From Gluconobacter cerevisiae (GTDB taxonomy: Bacteria; Pseudomonadota; Alphaproteobacteria; Acetobacterales; Acetobacteraceae): DNA of 64,000 nucleotides. The notes under the pieces were generated by a model. It was not told the DNA's origin and did no database searches. It saw nothing but the letters and a program-made list of their open reading frames with translations. The stretch spans positions 370,233 to 434,232 of the forward strand of contig NZ_JABCQO010000002.1 of assembly GCF_015244675.1 (NCBI RefSeq). Direction: 5' to 3'. A program made the position numbers and the translations under genes. Positions 54,024 to 63,392 of this stretch are shown piece after piece (within the stretch, counting starts at the first letter, position 1; the number at the start of each line of letters is the position of its first letter).

Positions 54024-56617
54024 GGGCGGACTTTTTCCCTGAGGATAGCGAGGGCCGCAAAAGGACTGTCAGTTCGTGGAGGGGAGGGGCGTCTGGACGC
54101 AGATCCATGTTGCGGGGTTCTGGGGTGACGGGAGACTCGGGTTTTGCGATCGTGGAGAATCATGAGCGGGCGTGGCGGGCCAGCATAGGTTAGGGACTGA
54201 GTCTCGGCGGGTTGATGCGCAATGCCCAGACCTTTCAGGGCGTCTGGAAGGCTGTCGGTCTTTACACCCAGTCTGGAGGCCAGATCGGGCGGTGCGATGT
54301 GGTTGCGGCGAAGTGCAAGCTGGTGCAGTTCCGCGATGCAGCGTTCTGCAATGTCGAGGCGCAGGCCCGTATCTCCGGCACGGATCCAGCCAAATTGCCC
54401 GCTGATGGCGGACCATGGAAGTGAGACGCGACCGGGTGCTGTCGGGCGGTGCGGCGTTTGGTGCTGCAGGGCATGCAACAGCCCCAGAAGATCCAGAGGG
54501 CGCGTCCGGAACAAAGCCGGGCAGAAGATTGAAAAACGTCCGACTTCGACACCGTTTTTCCGCAGCTTGCTGCGCAGGGCGGCGGGAAGTGCCTGATCTT
54601 CTGGTAGGGTTTCGGTGATGCCGCCGTCTTCCGTGAGGCGGTGCAGAATGGCGCGGAGGCCTGGCTCGCGGTCAGCGACGGCATGGGCGCGATAAAGGGC
54701 TTTCAGATCCGTGCGGATGAGGTTTACCACAAATGTCAGCAGACGGGTTTCGACATGGGTTTTCTGGACCGTGTCGGTGAACTCGGCTGGAAAAAGCTGG
54801 ATGGCGGGGCGGAGCAGGGATGTGCCTGCGATGAGGCGGCCAAGAGGAATTTCATCCCAGAAAAGATCTCCGGTCCTGGCGTCTAGTCTGAGGGCGGTGT
54901 CGGGCGCGTCCTGTAGGAGACGGATCCGGCGGGGGATTTCGTGGATGAGGGCCTTGCGTCCGGCACGCAGGATCATCTGGCGCTCAGGGCCAGAGGCCAC
55001 GTCCGTCTCCAGTGTGAAGCCCCGGATGCGTCCGATGCTGTGACCTTCTACCAGAACGTCGCCATCGGGTTTGACGGCAGACAGCAGTGTGCGGTCGCCG
55101 TCGCTGTCCAGGCGGCGCAGAAGCGTGGTGGCGCGGCGGTCCACGAAACGGGCGGTGAGGCGTTCGTGCAGAGCGTCGGAGAGCTGGTCTTCCACCTCGC
55201 GGGCACGCTCCTGCCACATGGCGGAATGGCGGCTCCATTCGGTGCGGGCGGCGACATAGGAGCAGACGCGCACGCCGGTGAGGCGGTGCATGAGGGTGTC
55301 GATATCACCTTCGGTTTTGGCCAGACCACGAATATGGCCTTCCATCCAGTGCGCAGGAATGCTCCCTTCCTTAACCAGATGAATATAGAGACGCGCGCAG
55401 AGGCGGGTGTGGCTGTCATCGCCGAGCTTGCGAAAGTCGGGGATCTGACAAACGTCCCAGAGCAGGGTCGTGGCCCGCTTGCCTCGGGCGATCTCGCGAA
55501 CATCCGGATCGAGCATCAGGGATTCGAGGGTGGTGACGTCCGAGGCCACGCGACCTGCGGTCAGGCCCCGCAGCGGTGGCGGGCGCGTCAGGCTTTTGAG
55601 CAGGTTGGCAGGATTGGTGAAGTCCAGTTCGTGATTGCGCCAGTAGAGGCGTTGGATCGGGTCGAAGCGGTGCTGTTCGACGGCTTCGACGAGGGCGCTG
55701 GACATTGGAGGGCAGTCGGCTGTGGTACCGAAGGTACCGTCTTTCATGCCGCGTCCGGCGCGTCCGGCGATCTGGGCGATTTCCTGTGGGAACAGGGGGC
55801 GGGGGACGGTGCCGTCGAATTTGCTGAGCTGGGCCAGGGCGACGTGATCGACGTCCATGTTCAGCCCCATGCCGATGGCATCGGTTGCGACGAGATAATC
55901 CACGTCGCGGTTTTGGTAGAGCTCGACCTGGGCATTGCGGGTACGAGGACTGAGTTGGCCCATGATGACCGCACAGCCCCCCCGGCGTCTGCGGATGACT
56001 TCGGCCAGCGCGTAGACTTCGCTCATGGAGAACGCGACGATGGCCGAGCGTGGGGGCAGGCGGGAGAGTTTGGTGTGTCCGGTGCTGGCGAGGCTCGAGA
56101 GGCGGGCGCGGATGTCGATCTCGATGCCGGGAACGAGTCTCTGAAGCAGCGGGCGGATGGTTTCGGCGCCAAGGAACAGCGTCTCGACTGTGCCGCGTGC
56201 GTGGAGCAGGCGGTCCGTGAAGACGTGGCCGCGATCCGGATCTGAAGCGAGTTGGATTTCGTCGATGGCGATGAACTCGGCCTTGCGGTCCAGCGGCATG
56301 GCCTCGACAGTGCAGGAAAACCAGCGCGCGCCGGGGGGGACGATTTTTTCCTCGCCCGTGATGAGGGCGACGTGACGCTCGCCCTTGATTTTGATGAGGC
56401 GCTCGTAGTTTTCCCGGGCCAGCAGGCGCAGGGGAAAGCCGATGATGCCGGACGCATGGGCCATCATGCGCGTCAGGGCATAATGGGTCTTGCCGGTATT
56501 GGTGGGGCCAAGGGCAGCACGGATGCTGACTGGCATGGTATGGTCGCTGGACGAGGTTCCGTAGAATGCACCCTTCATGTCTGAATGGTCGGGTGCCTGC
56601 GGAGCAAAAGCAAGCAT
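54020..56617 (-). CDS. Suv3-like ATP-dependent RNA helicase
   Basis: An 865-residue superfamily 2 helicase: Walker A GPTNTGKTHYAL at 37-48, DEIQ box FIAIDEIQLASDPDRGH, and the C-terminal motor LVATDAIGMGLNMDVDHVAL with QIAGRAGRGMKDGTFG. These match the mitochondrial Suv3/alphaproteobacterial helicase family. The ATG at 56617 has GGAGGG six bases upstream, deciding against internal starts at 56578 or 56536. The C-terminal 400 residues are a family-specific extension. It probably acts in RNA turnover. Confidence 0.88.
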   Translation of the reverse strand: MLAFAPQAPDHSDMKGAFYGTSSSDHTMPVSIRAALGPTNTGKTHYALTRMMAHASGIIGFPLRLLARENYERLIKIKGERHVALITGEEKIVPPGARWFSCTVEAMPLDRKAEFIAIDEIQLASDPDRGHVFTDRLLHARGTVETLFLGAETIRPLLQRLVPGIEIDIRARLSSLASTGHTKLSRLPPRSAIVAFSMSEVYALAEVIRRRRGGCAVIMGQLSPRTRNAQVELYQNRDVDYLVATDAIGMGLNMDVDHVALAQLSKFDGTVPRPLFPQEIAQIAGRAGRGMKDGTFGTTADCPPMSSALVEAVEQHRFDPIQRLYWRNHELDFTNPANLLKSLTRPPPLRGLTAGRVASDVTTLESLMLDPDVREIARGKRATTLLWDVCQIPDFRKLGDDSHTRLCARLYIHLVKEGSIPAHWMEGHIRGLAKTEGDIDTLMHRLTGVRVCSYVAARTEWSRHSAMWQERAREVEDQLSDALHERLTARFVDRRATTLLRRLDSDGDRTLLSAVKPDGDVLVEGHSIGRIRGFTLETDVASGPERQMILRAGRKALIHEIPRRIRLLQDAPDTALRLDARTGDLFWDEIPLGRLIAGTSLLRPAIQLFPAEFTDTVQKTHVETRLLTFVVNLIRTDLKALYRAHAVADREPGLRAILHRLTEDGGITETLPEDQALPAALRSKLRKNGVEVGRFSIFCPALFRTRPLDLLGLLHALQHQTPHRPTAPGRVSLPWSAISGQFGWIRAGDTGLRLDIAERCIAELHQLALRRNHIAPPDLASRLGVKTDSLPDALKGLGIAHQPAETQSLTYAGPPRPLMILHDRKTRVSRHPRTPQHGSASRRPSPPRTDSPFAALAILREKVRP

Positions 56618-56676
56618 CTGAAGCCCTCCCGACAGATCTTTCTCGGGGGAGGCAGGTCTTTGAGGAAGAAAATCAC

Positions 56677-58068
56677 ATGAATTCGCATCCCCAGCTTCCC
56701 TTCGTGACCTCTGCTGAAGCGCCTGCGGCGCGTCTGGTGCATCTCGTGGCCTGTGAGGACAGTGCTGCGGTTTCCGGTCTTCTCGGAGAGCATGCCGTTT
56801 TTCTGCAAGCGCAGGGATTTTCCGGGAAAGACGGCGCTTTTACCCTCCTGCCGGGTGAAGGCGGGATCGGGGCTGCAATCCTGTGTGTGGGGTCTGCGCG
56901 GGCAAATGATCCGGAGGCTTTCGGGGTTTTGGGTACGACGTTGCCCGAGGGTGACTGGACGGCCGTGCTGCATGGACTGGAAGCCGGGGCGCTGGAGAGT
57001 GCGCTGCTTGGGTTCTGCATGGGGGCGTATCGGTTCGGTCTTGGAGAAATAAAACCGCGCGCGACACGGATGGTTGTTCCTGACGATGCGGCGCGCCTTG
57101 TGGCGATATCGAAGGCTGTGTGCTTCGGGCGGGACCTGATCAACATGCCTGCGAATCTTCTGGGGCCGCGAGAGCTTGCGGAAATGGCAGGCAAGGCACT
57201 GGTGCATCGTGGAGCGAGCGTCAGTCTTGTCGAGGGAGACGATCTGCGCAGGGCATATCCGTGTCTGGCGGAGGTAGGCGAGGGGTCCGAACGCAAGCCG
57301 GTTGTGGTCGTCGCGCGCTGGAAGGCTCGCGAGGGCGCGCCGCGGGTTTCGCTGGTCGGCAAGGGCGTATGTTTCGATACGGGCGGCTACGACCTCAAAG
57401 GGGCGGCAGGGATGCTGCGGATGAAGAAAGATATGGGCGGAGCAGCCCTGATGCTTGCGGTGACGTGCGCGGCAATCGACTTGGGACTGGATGTGGATCT
57501 GGAACTGCGTTTGGGCTGCGTGGAGAACAGCGTGTCGGGACATGCGATGCGTCCTGGAGACGTTCTGAAAACGCGCAGCGGAAAAATGGTTGAGATTGGC
57601 AACACGGATGCAGAGGGGCGGCTGGTGTTGTGTGATCTGATAACGGAAGCGTCCGAAAATCGTCCGGATGTCATTCTTGATGCTGCAACCCTGACGGGTG
57701 CAGCACGTGTGGCACTCGGCTCGGATGTGCCGGCATTGTTCAGTAATGATGATGAACTGGCCTCGCTTATTCTCGAATCGGGAAAAGCGACGGCCGATGT
57801 AATGTGGAGAATGCCACTCTGGCATGGCTATGATGCATGGCTTGATAGTAAAGTCGCTGACTTCGGAAATGTGACGTCAAAACCCATGGCTGGTGCGATT
57901 ACGGCCGCGCTTTATCTTCAGAAATTCGTTCCGGATGGCCAGAAATGGGCACATATCGACACTTATGCGTGGAATGACGGAGGGCGTCCGGGCCGTCCTG
58001 AAGGCGGAGAAGTGCTTGGTCTTCGGGCAATTCTGGAAACATTGTCACGAATTCATAACAATTTCTGA
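56677..58068 (+). CDS. Leucyl aminopeptidase family (M17) protein
   Basis: A 463-residue zinc peptidase: GKGVCFDTGGYDLK (metal ligands and catalytic Lys region), GCVENSVSGHAMRPGDVL, and the signature NTDAEGRL at about 308-315. The N-terminal 170 residues correspond to the hexamerisation domain. It releases N-terminal amino acids in the cytoplasm. The ATG at 56677 has GAGGAAG in front. It is divergent from the helicase gene, with 59 bp between start codons. Confidence 0.95.
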   Translation: MNSHPQLPFVTSAEAPAARLVHLVACEDSAAVSGLLGEHAVFLQAQGFSGKDGAFTLLPGEGGIGAAILCVGSARANDPEAFGVLGTTLPEGDWTAVLHGLEAGALESALLGFCMGAYRFGLGEIKPRATRMVVPDDAARLVAISKAVCFGRDLINMPANLLGPRELAEMAGKALVHRGASVSLVEGDDLRRAYPCLAEVGEGSERKPVVVVARWKAREGAPRVSLVGKGVCFDTGGYDLKGAAGMLRMKKDMGGAALMLAVTCAAIDLGLDVDLELRLGCVENSVSGHAMRPGDVLKTRSGKMVEIGNTDAEGRLVLCDLITEASENRPDVILDAATLTGAARVALGSDVPALFSNDDELASLILESGKATADVMWRMPLWHGYDAWLDSKVADFGNVTSKPMAGAITAALYLQKFVPDGQKWAHIDTYAWNDGGRPGRPEGGEVLGLRAILETLSRIHNNF

Positions 58069-58151
58069 GCTTTCATGAAGCGTTTCACTCAGGAAACAGT
58101 GTGTCGGTGTGAAGAAGGCTTGAAAGATTAGGGTGTCAAACGCGTTTCAAT

Positions 58152-58165
58152 GAGGCATATGCCTC
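58152..58165. repeat. Perfect palindrome upstream of the marR gene
   Basis: GAGGCATATGCCTC is a 14-bp perfect palindrome, a possible operator. The 298 bp between the aminopeptidase stop and the MarR start hold no gene that I can support, but they contain this and two more symmetric elements. Confidence 0.4.
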
Positions 58166-58203
58166 TTATCGTTTCGATGCAGAGTCATCGTCTACTGGAA
58201 TGT

Positions 58204-58237
58204 TTTGGAACCCGTATGCTTGCGTATGCGTTCCAAA
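58204..58237. promoter_or_regulatory. Inverted repeat with an internal direct repeat upstream of marR
   Basis: TTTGGAAC (58204-58211) and GTTCCAAA (58230-58237) are perfect inverted arms; between them GTATGC occurs twice, ten bases apart. MarR proteins often bind such sites in front of their own gene. Confidence 0.4.
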
Positions 58238-58259
58238 TCACCATCTGAGTGCAACTGAC

Positions 58260-58281
58260 GCCTCTCCCGGGAAGGAGAGGC
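58260..58281 (+). repeat. Hairpin in the marR leader
   Basis: GCCTCTCC and GGAGAGGC form an 8-bp stem with a CGGGAA loop, 86 bp before the MarR start. No T-run follows. Confidence 0.45.
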
Positions 58282-58366
58282 AGAGAAATTTCATGTTGGC
58301 CCCCAGCCGCCCGCTCCCCGTTATGGGATCGGACAACAGGGCGTCGAACTGTTTAGGAGAGAGATC

Positions 58367-58768
58367 ATGCCCCAGGCTACCAATGATCAGATGCTCAATC
58401 TTCTGTGCGACACCATCGTTTCCATGGTCCGTCGTGACGGTCCCGATCTTTCGGCACGACAGCTTGCCGTTTTCCTGACCTGCTACCTGCGGGACGGTGC
58501 TCACACGGTTCGCGGTCTGGCCCTTGAGCTGAAGGTTTCCAAGCCCGCAATCACCCGCGCGCTTGATCGTCTGGGCGAACTGGATCTGGCCCGTCGTAAG
58601 GTCGATCCGCTGGACCGTCGTTCGGTCCTCGTTCAGCGTACGCTGAAGGGTTCCGCATTCCTGCGTGAAATGCGCGCCGTCATGACGGAAGCCTCCGGCA
58701 CCCGTTCGACGCGCACAGAGCGGGCTTCGGCTTCCGTTGAGCGTCTGAGCAGCCGCCGCGCTGGTTGA
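58367..58768 (+). CDS. MarR family transcriptional regulator
   Basis: A 133-residue winged-helix protein: RQLAVFLTCYLRDGAHTVRG, the recognition helix VSKPAITRALDRLGE and the wing RKVDPLDRRSVLVQRT. The C-terminal tail is Arg/Ser-rich. MarR proteins usually repress their own gene and a nearby one and respond to small phenolic or oxidative signals. AGGAGAGAGATC precedes the ATG. Target genes cannot be told from sequence. Confidence 0.92.
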   Translation: MPQATNDQMLNLLCDTIVSMVRRDGPDLSARQLAVFLTCYLRDGAHTVRGLALELKVSKPAITRALDRLGELDLARRKVDPLDRRSVLVQRTLKGSAFLREMRAVMTEASGTRSTRTERASASVERLSSRRAG

Positions 58769-58780
58769 ACGATCCGCTGG

Positions 58781-59764
58781 TTACCAGCGATCCTGCACGC
58801 GGGCTTTGGCTCGCGTGCAGATATATCCTGTCCACAGAATCTGTGGCAGGGCGATCATCAGAACTGTCGTGATGATCTGACCTGTGGCGAATGCTGCAGC
58901 GCCCCACAGGGCAAATCCCCAATATAAAAAAGTAACGAGCGGCACGGGCAGACCCGAGCGGACGGCCAGTTGATAGAGATGGCCGCGATGGGCCTGCGCG
59001 AGTCTGTCTCCGGCACGGGCACGACGCAGGAGCGTGAACGTCACGTCCCACAGTACGCCTGAGAGCAGCGCGATCACGAGGACGCTGCCCCCTGTGCCAA
59101 AGCCTGTCATGCCGCCCCAGGCGATGGCGAGGCCAATCGGCTGGCTGCCAACGTCGCCCATGAAAATCCGGGCTTTTGGAAAATTATAAGGCAGGAAACT
59201 CAGCAGACAGATGGCGAGCAGCATGAACGCGACTGGCATGATGCCTGCGCTGGCCAGAAACAGGGCGGAGATAGCCATGACGCCGGAAGCAAGGCCGTTG
59301 ATCCCGTCGATGAAATTCAGGGCGTTCGTGATGAAGACCGCAGCGAGGACGAAGGGCACCAACATCCATAATGGAGTATCCGTGCCGTATGTTGCTCCGA
59401 ATGCCGCGATGATAGCGGCCAGAAACTGGGCTGCGAGTTTGTAGCGGGCGGGGAACGGCCGCATGTCGTCGAGCCACGATACGGCGCCGAGTACGATCAT
59501 GCCGATCAGTAATCCCGTGATGGCGGGAATAAGGGACACGGCGGCATGGGATGTGCGGAGGGCCGGGATCAGACAGAGGACGAAGGCCCCGACGATGCCG
59601 ATGCCGCCACCTTTGGGTGTTGGTCTCGTATGCGAGCTACGGGCAACCGGATGATCCAGAACGCCTGCGCGGATCATGAACAGGATCAGGATATTACACA
59701 GCACAACTGCGGCAAGGCAGGGGAGTGTGATTCCAATATTAATATTCTGGAAAGAAAAGGGCAT
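58781..59764 (-). CDS. Undecaprenyl-phosphate sugar-1-phosphate transferase (WecA/MraY family)
   Basis: A 327-residue membrane protein with about ten hydrophobic segments. Family motifs: RSSHTRPTPKGGGIGIV, the catalytic DD in VSWLDDMRPF, NALNFIDGINGLASG, FMGDVGSQPIG, and the cytoplasmic HRGHLYQ box. It transfers a UDP-sugar's phosphosugar to undecaprenyl phosphate, the first membrane step of O-antigen or exopolysaccharide assembly. Divergent from the PglF-like gene with 45 bp between. Confidence 0.93.
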   Translation of the reverse strand: MPFSFQNINIGITLPCLAAVVLCNILILFMIRAGVLDHPVARSSHTRPTPKGGGIGIVGAFVLCLIPALRTSHAAVSLIPAITGLLIGMIVLGAVSWLDDMRPFPARYKLAAQFLAAIIAAFGATYGTDTPLWMLVPFVLAAVFITNALNFIDGINGLASGVMAISALFLASAGIMPVAFMLLAICLLSFLPYNFPKARIFMGDVGSQPIGLAIAWGGMTGFGTGGSVLVIALLSGVLWDVTFTLLRRARAGDRLAQAHRGHLYQLAVRSGLPVPLVTFLYWGFALWGAAAFATGQIITTVLMIALPQILWTGYICTRAKARVQDRW

Positions 59765-59809
59765 CTGACGACTTTATGGAAGAGAGGTTTTTGGCGCTAT
59801 AAGGGGCAG

Positions 59810-61834
59810 GTGACATCAGTTGATCCTACAGGCCCTGCATCCTTGGCCTCAATGCCCCCTTCGGAGCCTTCTTTCAGGCCGCCTGCCAGCCCGGCTTCGC
59901 GTACGTCGATGCAGGCACGGCGCATTGCGCTCAATGTCGCGCTGGACGGAGTCGTGTCTGCGGCGGCAGCGCCTGTTGCACGTTGGCTGGCAGATCCGGC
60001 CGGGGGATGGCTCCATCCATTATGGTTCATTGCGGGTGGTGGCATCACGCTTTTGGTTGGCGGGTTACCGTTCCGTGTTCCGCAGCAGTACTGGCGGTTC
60101 TCGGGCGTGGCGGACCTATTCAATATTGCCTGCGCCTCGGTTCTGAGCGCACTGCTGTTCGCCGGGCTGTTACGTGTGGCGGGGTATCCGCTGCCGACGC
60201 CGACCTTTCCGATCATTCATGCGCTGGTTCTGCTGGTGTTTCTCGGCTCCGTTCGCATGATGTGGCGGCTGGCGGCGCGGCGTAAGAGCAGCGCGCTGGC
60301 CAATCAGCGCATTCTGCTGCTGGGCGCTGATCATGAGGCGGATCTGTTCATCCGGGCGATGGAGCGCGATAGCGAGAACAGTCGCAGTGTAGTGGGAATT
60401 TTGACTGGCGGGTCACAGCAGGCCGGGCGGCGTATTCATGATTGCCCCATTCTGGGAACGATCAGCGAAACCCCCGCTATTCTGGAGAGGCTTTTCGCCG
60501 CTGGAAAATTGCCCGACGCCCTGGTTCTGACCAATGGAGAAATCAAAGGGCGGGAACTGGCCCGGATTCTTGAATCGGCGCGGGTTTATGACATCGACGT
60601 TCAGCGAACGCCGTCGCTGACAGCTTTGCAGCCGGCGGATCGCGTGGAGCTTCGGCCTATCGCGATTGAGGATTTGCTGAACCGTCCTCCCGTTGCACTC
60701 GATTCGCAGGGTATGACACGGCTGATTTGTGGTCGGGTTATCGCTGTGACCGGGGCGGGAGGCAGTATCGGCTCGGAGCTTGCGCGGCAGATCGCGTCTT
60801 TCCGGCCCGCTATGCTTCTCCTGATCGAAAGCAGCGAATATGCGCTGTGGCAGATCAATCTGGATATTTCCGAGCGTTTTGGCAGCGTGACGCGCCACCA
60901 GATCGTCGCGGATGTGCGCGATCGGCGGCGCATGGCAGAAATTTTTGGAGAGTACCGACCGCAGATCGTGTTTCATGCGGCGGCTCTCAAGCATGTGCCC
61001 ATCGTTGAAGACAATCCGGTCGAGGGTGTGCTGACGAATGTGATCGGTACGCGGATCGTGGCGGATGAGGCCGAGCGTGCCGGTGCACAGGCGATGGTCA
61101 TGATTTCCACGGATAAAGCGGTCAATCCGTCCAGTCTGATGGGGGCCAGCAAGCGCTGTGCGGAGGTTTACGGGCAGGCGCTCGATATGCGCGCGCGGGC
61201 CGGGCAGGGCAGTATGCGGTGCGTGACCGTGCGGTTTGGCAATGTGCTGGGGTCCACGGGATCGGTCGTACCGCTCTTTAAACGGCAGCTTGAACATGGC
61301 GGACCGCTGACGGTCACGCATCCGGACATGACTCGCTATTTCATGACGGTGCCGGAGGCTGTGGGGCTTGTTTTGCAGGCGGCTGTGCGTGGAACGCATG
61401 AGCGTGCGGAACACGACGCGACGGATCGGCGCCTCAAGCAGGGCGGGATTTTCGTGCTCGATATGGGCGATCCGGTGCGGATCATGGATCTGGCGTTCCA
61501 GATGATCCGGCTGGCCGGGCTGCGTCCCGAAACCGATATCGAAATCCGCTTCACAGGGCTGCGTCCGGGTGAAAAGCTGTTCGAGGAACTGTTCCACGGC
61601 CGCGAGGCCCCAGTTCCGACCGATGCACCCGGTTTGCGGATGGCGTCTCCGCGGACTGTCGATTTCAGGGTGGCGAAACTTGCGATGGACGAACTGGAAA
61701 TGGCCTGCCGCGCAAACGATCTGGGCGCGATCATGACCATCCTGTACAGGCTGGTTCCTGAATTCCTTCATAACCGTGACGGCGGAATGCCGGTTGCGGT
61801 CTCCCATCCCGATCCGGAGATGATAGCACCATGA
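59810..61834 (+). CDS. NDP-sugar 4,6-dehydratase, PglF/WbpM (FlaA1 long) type
   Basis: A 674-residue protein: about four N-terminal membrane helices, a CoA-binding-like Rossmann domain (RILLLGADHEADLFIRAM), then an extended SDR domain (VIAVTGAGGSIGSELARQI) with the SMK catalytic region as MISTDKAVNPSSLMGASKR. Such enzymes form UDP-4-keto-6-deoxy-HexNAc. I use the GTG at 59810 with AAGGGG in front; an ATG at 59852 is the alternative. The gene overlaps the aminotransferase by 4 bp. Confidence 0.92.
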   Translation: MTSVDPTGPASLASMPPSEPSFRPPASPASRTSMQARRIALNVALDGVVSAAAAPVARWLADPAGGWLHPLWFIAGGGITLLVGGLPFRVPQQYWRFSGVADLFNIACASVLSALLFAGLLRVAGYPLPTPTFPIIHALVLLVFLGSVRMMWRLAARRKSSALANQRILLLGADHEADLFIRAMERDSENSRSVVGILTGGSQQAGRRIHDCPILGTISETPAILERLFAAGKLPDALVLTNGEIKGRELARILESARVYDIDVQRTPSLTALQPADRVELRPIAIEDLLNRPPVALDSQGMTRLICGRVIAVTGAGGSIGSELARQIASFRPAMLLLIESSEYALWQINLDISERFGSVTRHQIVADVRDRRRMAEIFGEYRPQIVFHAAALKHVPIVEDNPVEGVLTNVIGTRIVADEAERAGAQAMVMISTDKAVNPSSLMGASKRCAEVYGQALDMRARAGQGSMRCVTVRFGNVLGSTGSVVPLFKRQLEHGGPLTVTHPDMTRYFMTVPEAVGLVLQAAVRGTHERAEHDATDRRLKQGGIFVLDMGDPVRIMDLAFQMIRLAGLRPETDIEIRFTGLRPGEKLFEELFHGREAPVPTDAPGLRMASPRTVDFRVAKLAMDELEMACRANDLGAIMTILYRLVPEFLHNRDGGMPVAVSHPDPEMIAP

Positions 61835-62973
61835 CACGGCAGATTGCTTTTCTCGACCTTCCCGCCCAGCAGGCACGCCTCGGCGGCCGCATCCAGAAGC
61901 GCGTGGATGCCGTCATGGCGCATTGCCGTTTCGTGCTTGGCCCGGAAGTGCAGGAACTGGAGCAGCGTCTGGCAGAGTTCGGAGGCGCGAAACATGCGAT
62001 CGGCGTCTCATCCGGCACGGATGCACTGCTGATGGTACTGATGGCTGAAGAAATCGGGCCGGGAGATGCGGTTTTCCTACCAGCTTTCACCTACACCGCG
62101 ACGGCAGAAGTCGTACTGCTGCTGGGTGGGACGCCGGTTTTCGTGGATGTTGATCCGCAGACCTTCCAGATCAGTCTTGAATCGCTGAAGGCGCGGCTCG
62201 AGGCCGTCCGTCAGGCAGAGGATCTGGAGCCGCGGGTCGTGATCGGGGTGGATCTGTTCGGACAACCTGCGCCCTGGGACGAACTGAAGCTCTGGACGGC
62301 GCAGGAAGGTCTGACGCTGGTGGCCGACTGTGCGCAGTCTTTTGGGGCGACCTATCATGGCCGCCGTCTGGGACATGAGGCGAAGGCGACCACATTGTCT
62401 TTCTTTCCGTCCAAGCCGCTGGGTGGTTATGGAGACGGCGGTGCGATCCTAACAGACGATGATGATCTGGCGGCGTTGTATCATTCCCTCCGCACGCATG
62501 GCGAAGGTCGCACGCGTTATGAAGTCGAGCGGATCGGGATCAACGGGCGTCTGGATACGCTTCAGGCGGCTGTACTTCTGGCAAAGCTCGATGTGTTTGA
62601 TGCAGAACTGAAGCGTCGTGATGCGATTGCGGCGGCCTATGATGCCGGGATGCCTGCGGGGATTGTATCGCCCGCACGCGTGCCTGACAGCGAGAGCGCG
62701 TGGGCGATCTATACGGTCCTGCTGCCGGATGCGGCGAAGCGGGAGTCGCTTCAGGCGTTTCTGAAGGATTCAGGCGTTCCGACCGCCATTTATTATCCCA
62801 AGCCGCTGCATCATCAGCCAGCCTATGCGCCGCATCATGACGGAGCCTCCCTGCCGGTCGCGGAAGAGCTTGGTACGCGGGTTCTGGCACTTCCCATTCA
62901 TCCCGAGCTGACGGACGAGGACGTTCGCCACATCATTGCAGCCCTTAATCGGTGGGCAGGAGAACAGGCGTGA
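61831..62973 (+). CDS. DegT/DnrJ/EryC1/StrS family sugar aminotransferase
   Basis: A 380-residue PLP enzyme: GVSSGTDALLMVLMA, LPAFTYTATAEVVLLLGGTPVFVDVD, DCAQSFGATYHGR, and LSFFPSKPLGGYGDGGAI with the PLP Lys. It aminates the 4-keto sugar made by the preceding dehydratase, giving a UDP-4-amino-4,6-dideoxy sugar. Overlaps neighbours on both sides, so it is part of the operon. Confidence 0.95.
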   Translation: MTRQIAFLDLPAQQARLGGRIQKRVDAVMAHCRFVLGPEVQELEQRLAEFGGAKHAIGVSSGTDALLMVLMAEEIGPGDAVFLPAFTYTATAEVVLLLGGTPVFVDVDPQTFQISLESLKARLEAVRQAEDLEPRVVIGVDLFGQPAPWDELKLWTAQEGLTLVADCAQSFGATYHGRRLGHEAKATTLSFFPSKPLGGYGDGGAILTDDDDLAALYHSLRTHGEGRTRYEVERIGINGRLDTLQAAVLLAKLDVFDAELKRRDAIAAAYDAGMPAGIVSPARVPDSESAWAIYTVLLPDAAKRESLQAFLKDSGVPTAIYYPKPLHHQPAYAPHHDGASLPVAEELGTRVLALPIHPELTDEDVRHIIAALNRWAGEQA

Positions 62974-63392
62974 GACGCGAGCAGAAACTTCTTTTTGTCT
63001 TTGGGGCCCTGGTCCTTATTCCAGTGGGCGTTATCTGGTTTGTGACCTGGCCGCTTCTGCATGCCTGGAAATTTCCGCAGGTGACTGCGGGACTGATGAG
63101 CGCGCCCATCAGTCGCGATCTGTCGGCAGATGAAGTTCAGAAGGTCAATCTGTGGCTTCAGTCGCATGAGACGGCCTGGGGCCCGTCGGGCGAGCGACCG
63201 CCTGCACCGGGGCAGGTCATTCTTGAAATGTCCACGGCGCAGGGACAGCCGTTGATTGTGTCCATCTGGAAACAGAAGAAGCAGGACGATATCGTGGGCG
63301 TTCAGCTTGAGAAGAACGGCCCGTATCGGATGAATGCTTTTCCCGATGCGCAGCTTATGGCGTTGCAGCCTGATGGCGCGCGGCCGAAATAA
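62970..63392 (+). CDS. Hypothetical single-pass membrane protein
   Basis: A 140-residue protein with one N-terminal membrane segment (LLFVFGALVLIPVGVIWFVTW) and a soluble periplasmic domain rich in beta patterns (VILEMSTAQGQPLIVSIWKQKK). The GTG at 62970 overlaps the aminotransferase stop and has AGGAG seven bases upstream. No family recognised. It is the last gene of the glycan operon and overlaps the broken regulator by 38 bp. Confidence 0.7.
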   Translation: MRREQKLLFVFGALVLIPVGVIWFVTWPLLHAWKFPQVTAGLMSAPISRDLSADEVQKVNLWLQSHETAWGPSGERPPAPGQVILEMSTAQGQPLIVSIWKQKKQDDIVGVQLEKNGPYRMNAFPDAQLMALQPDGARPK

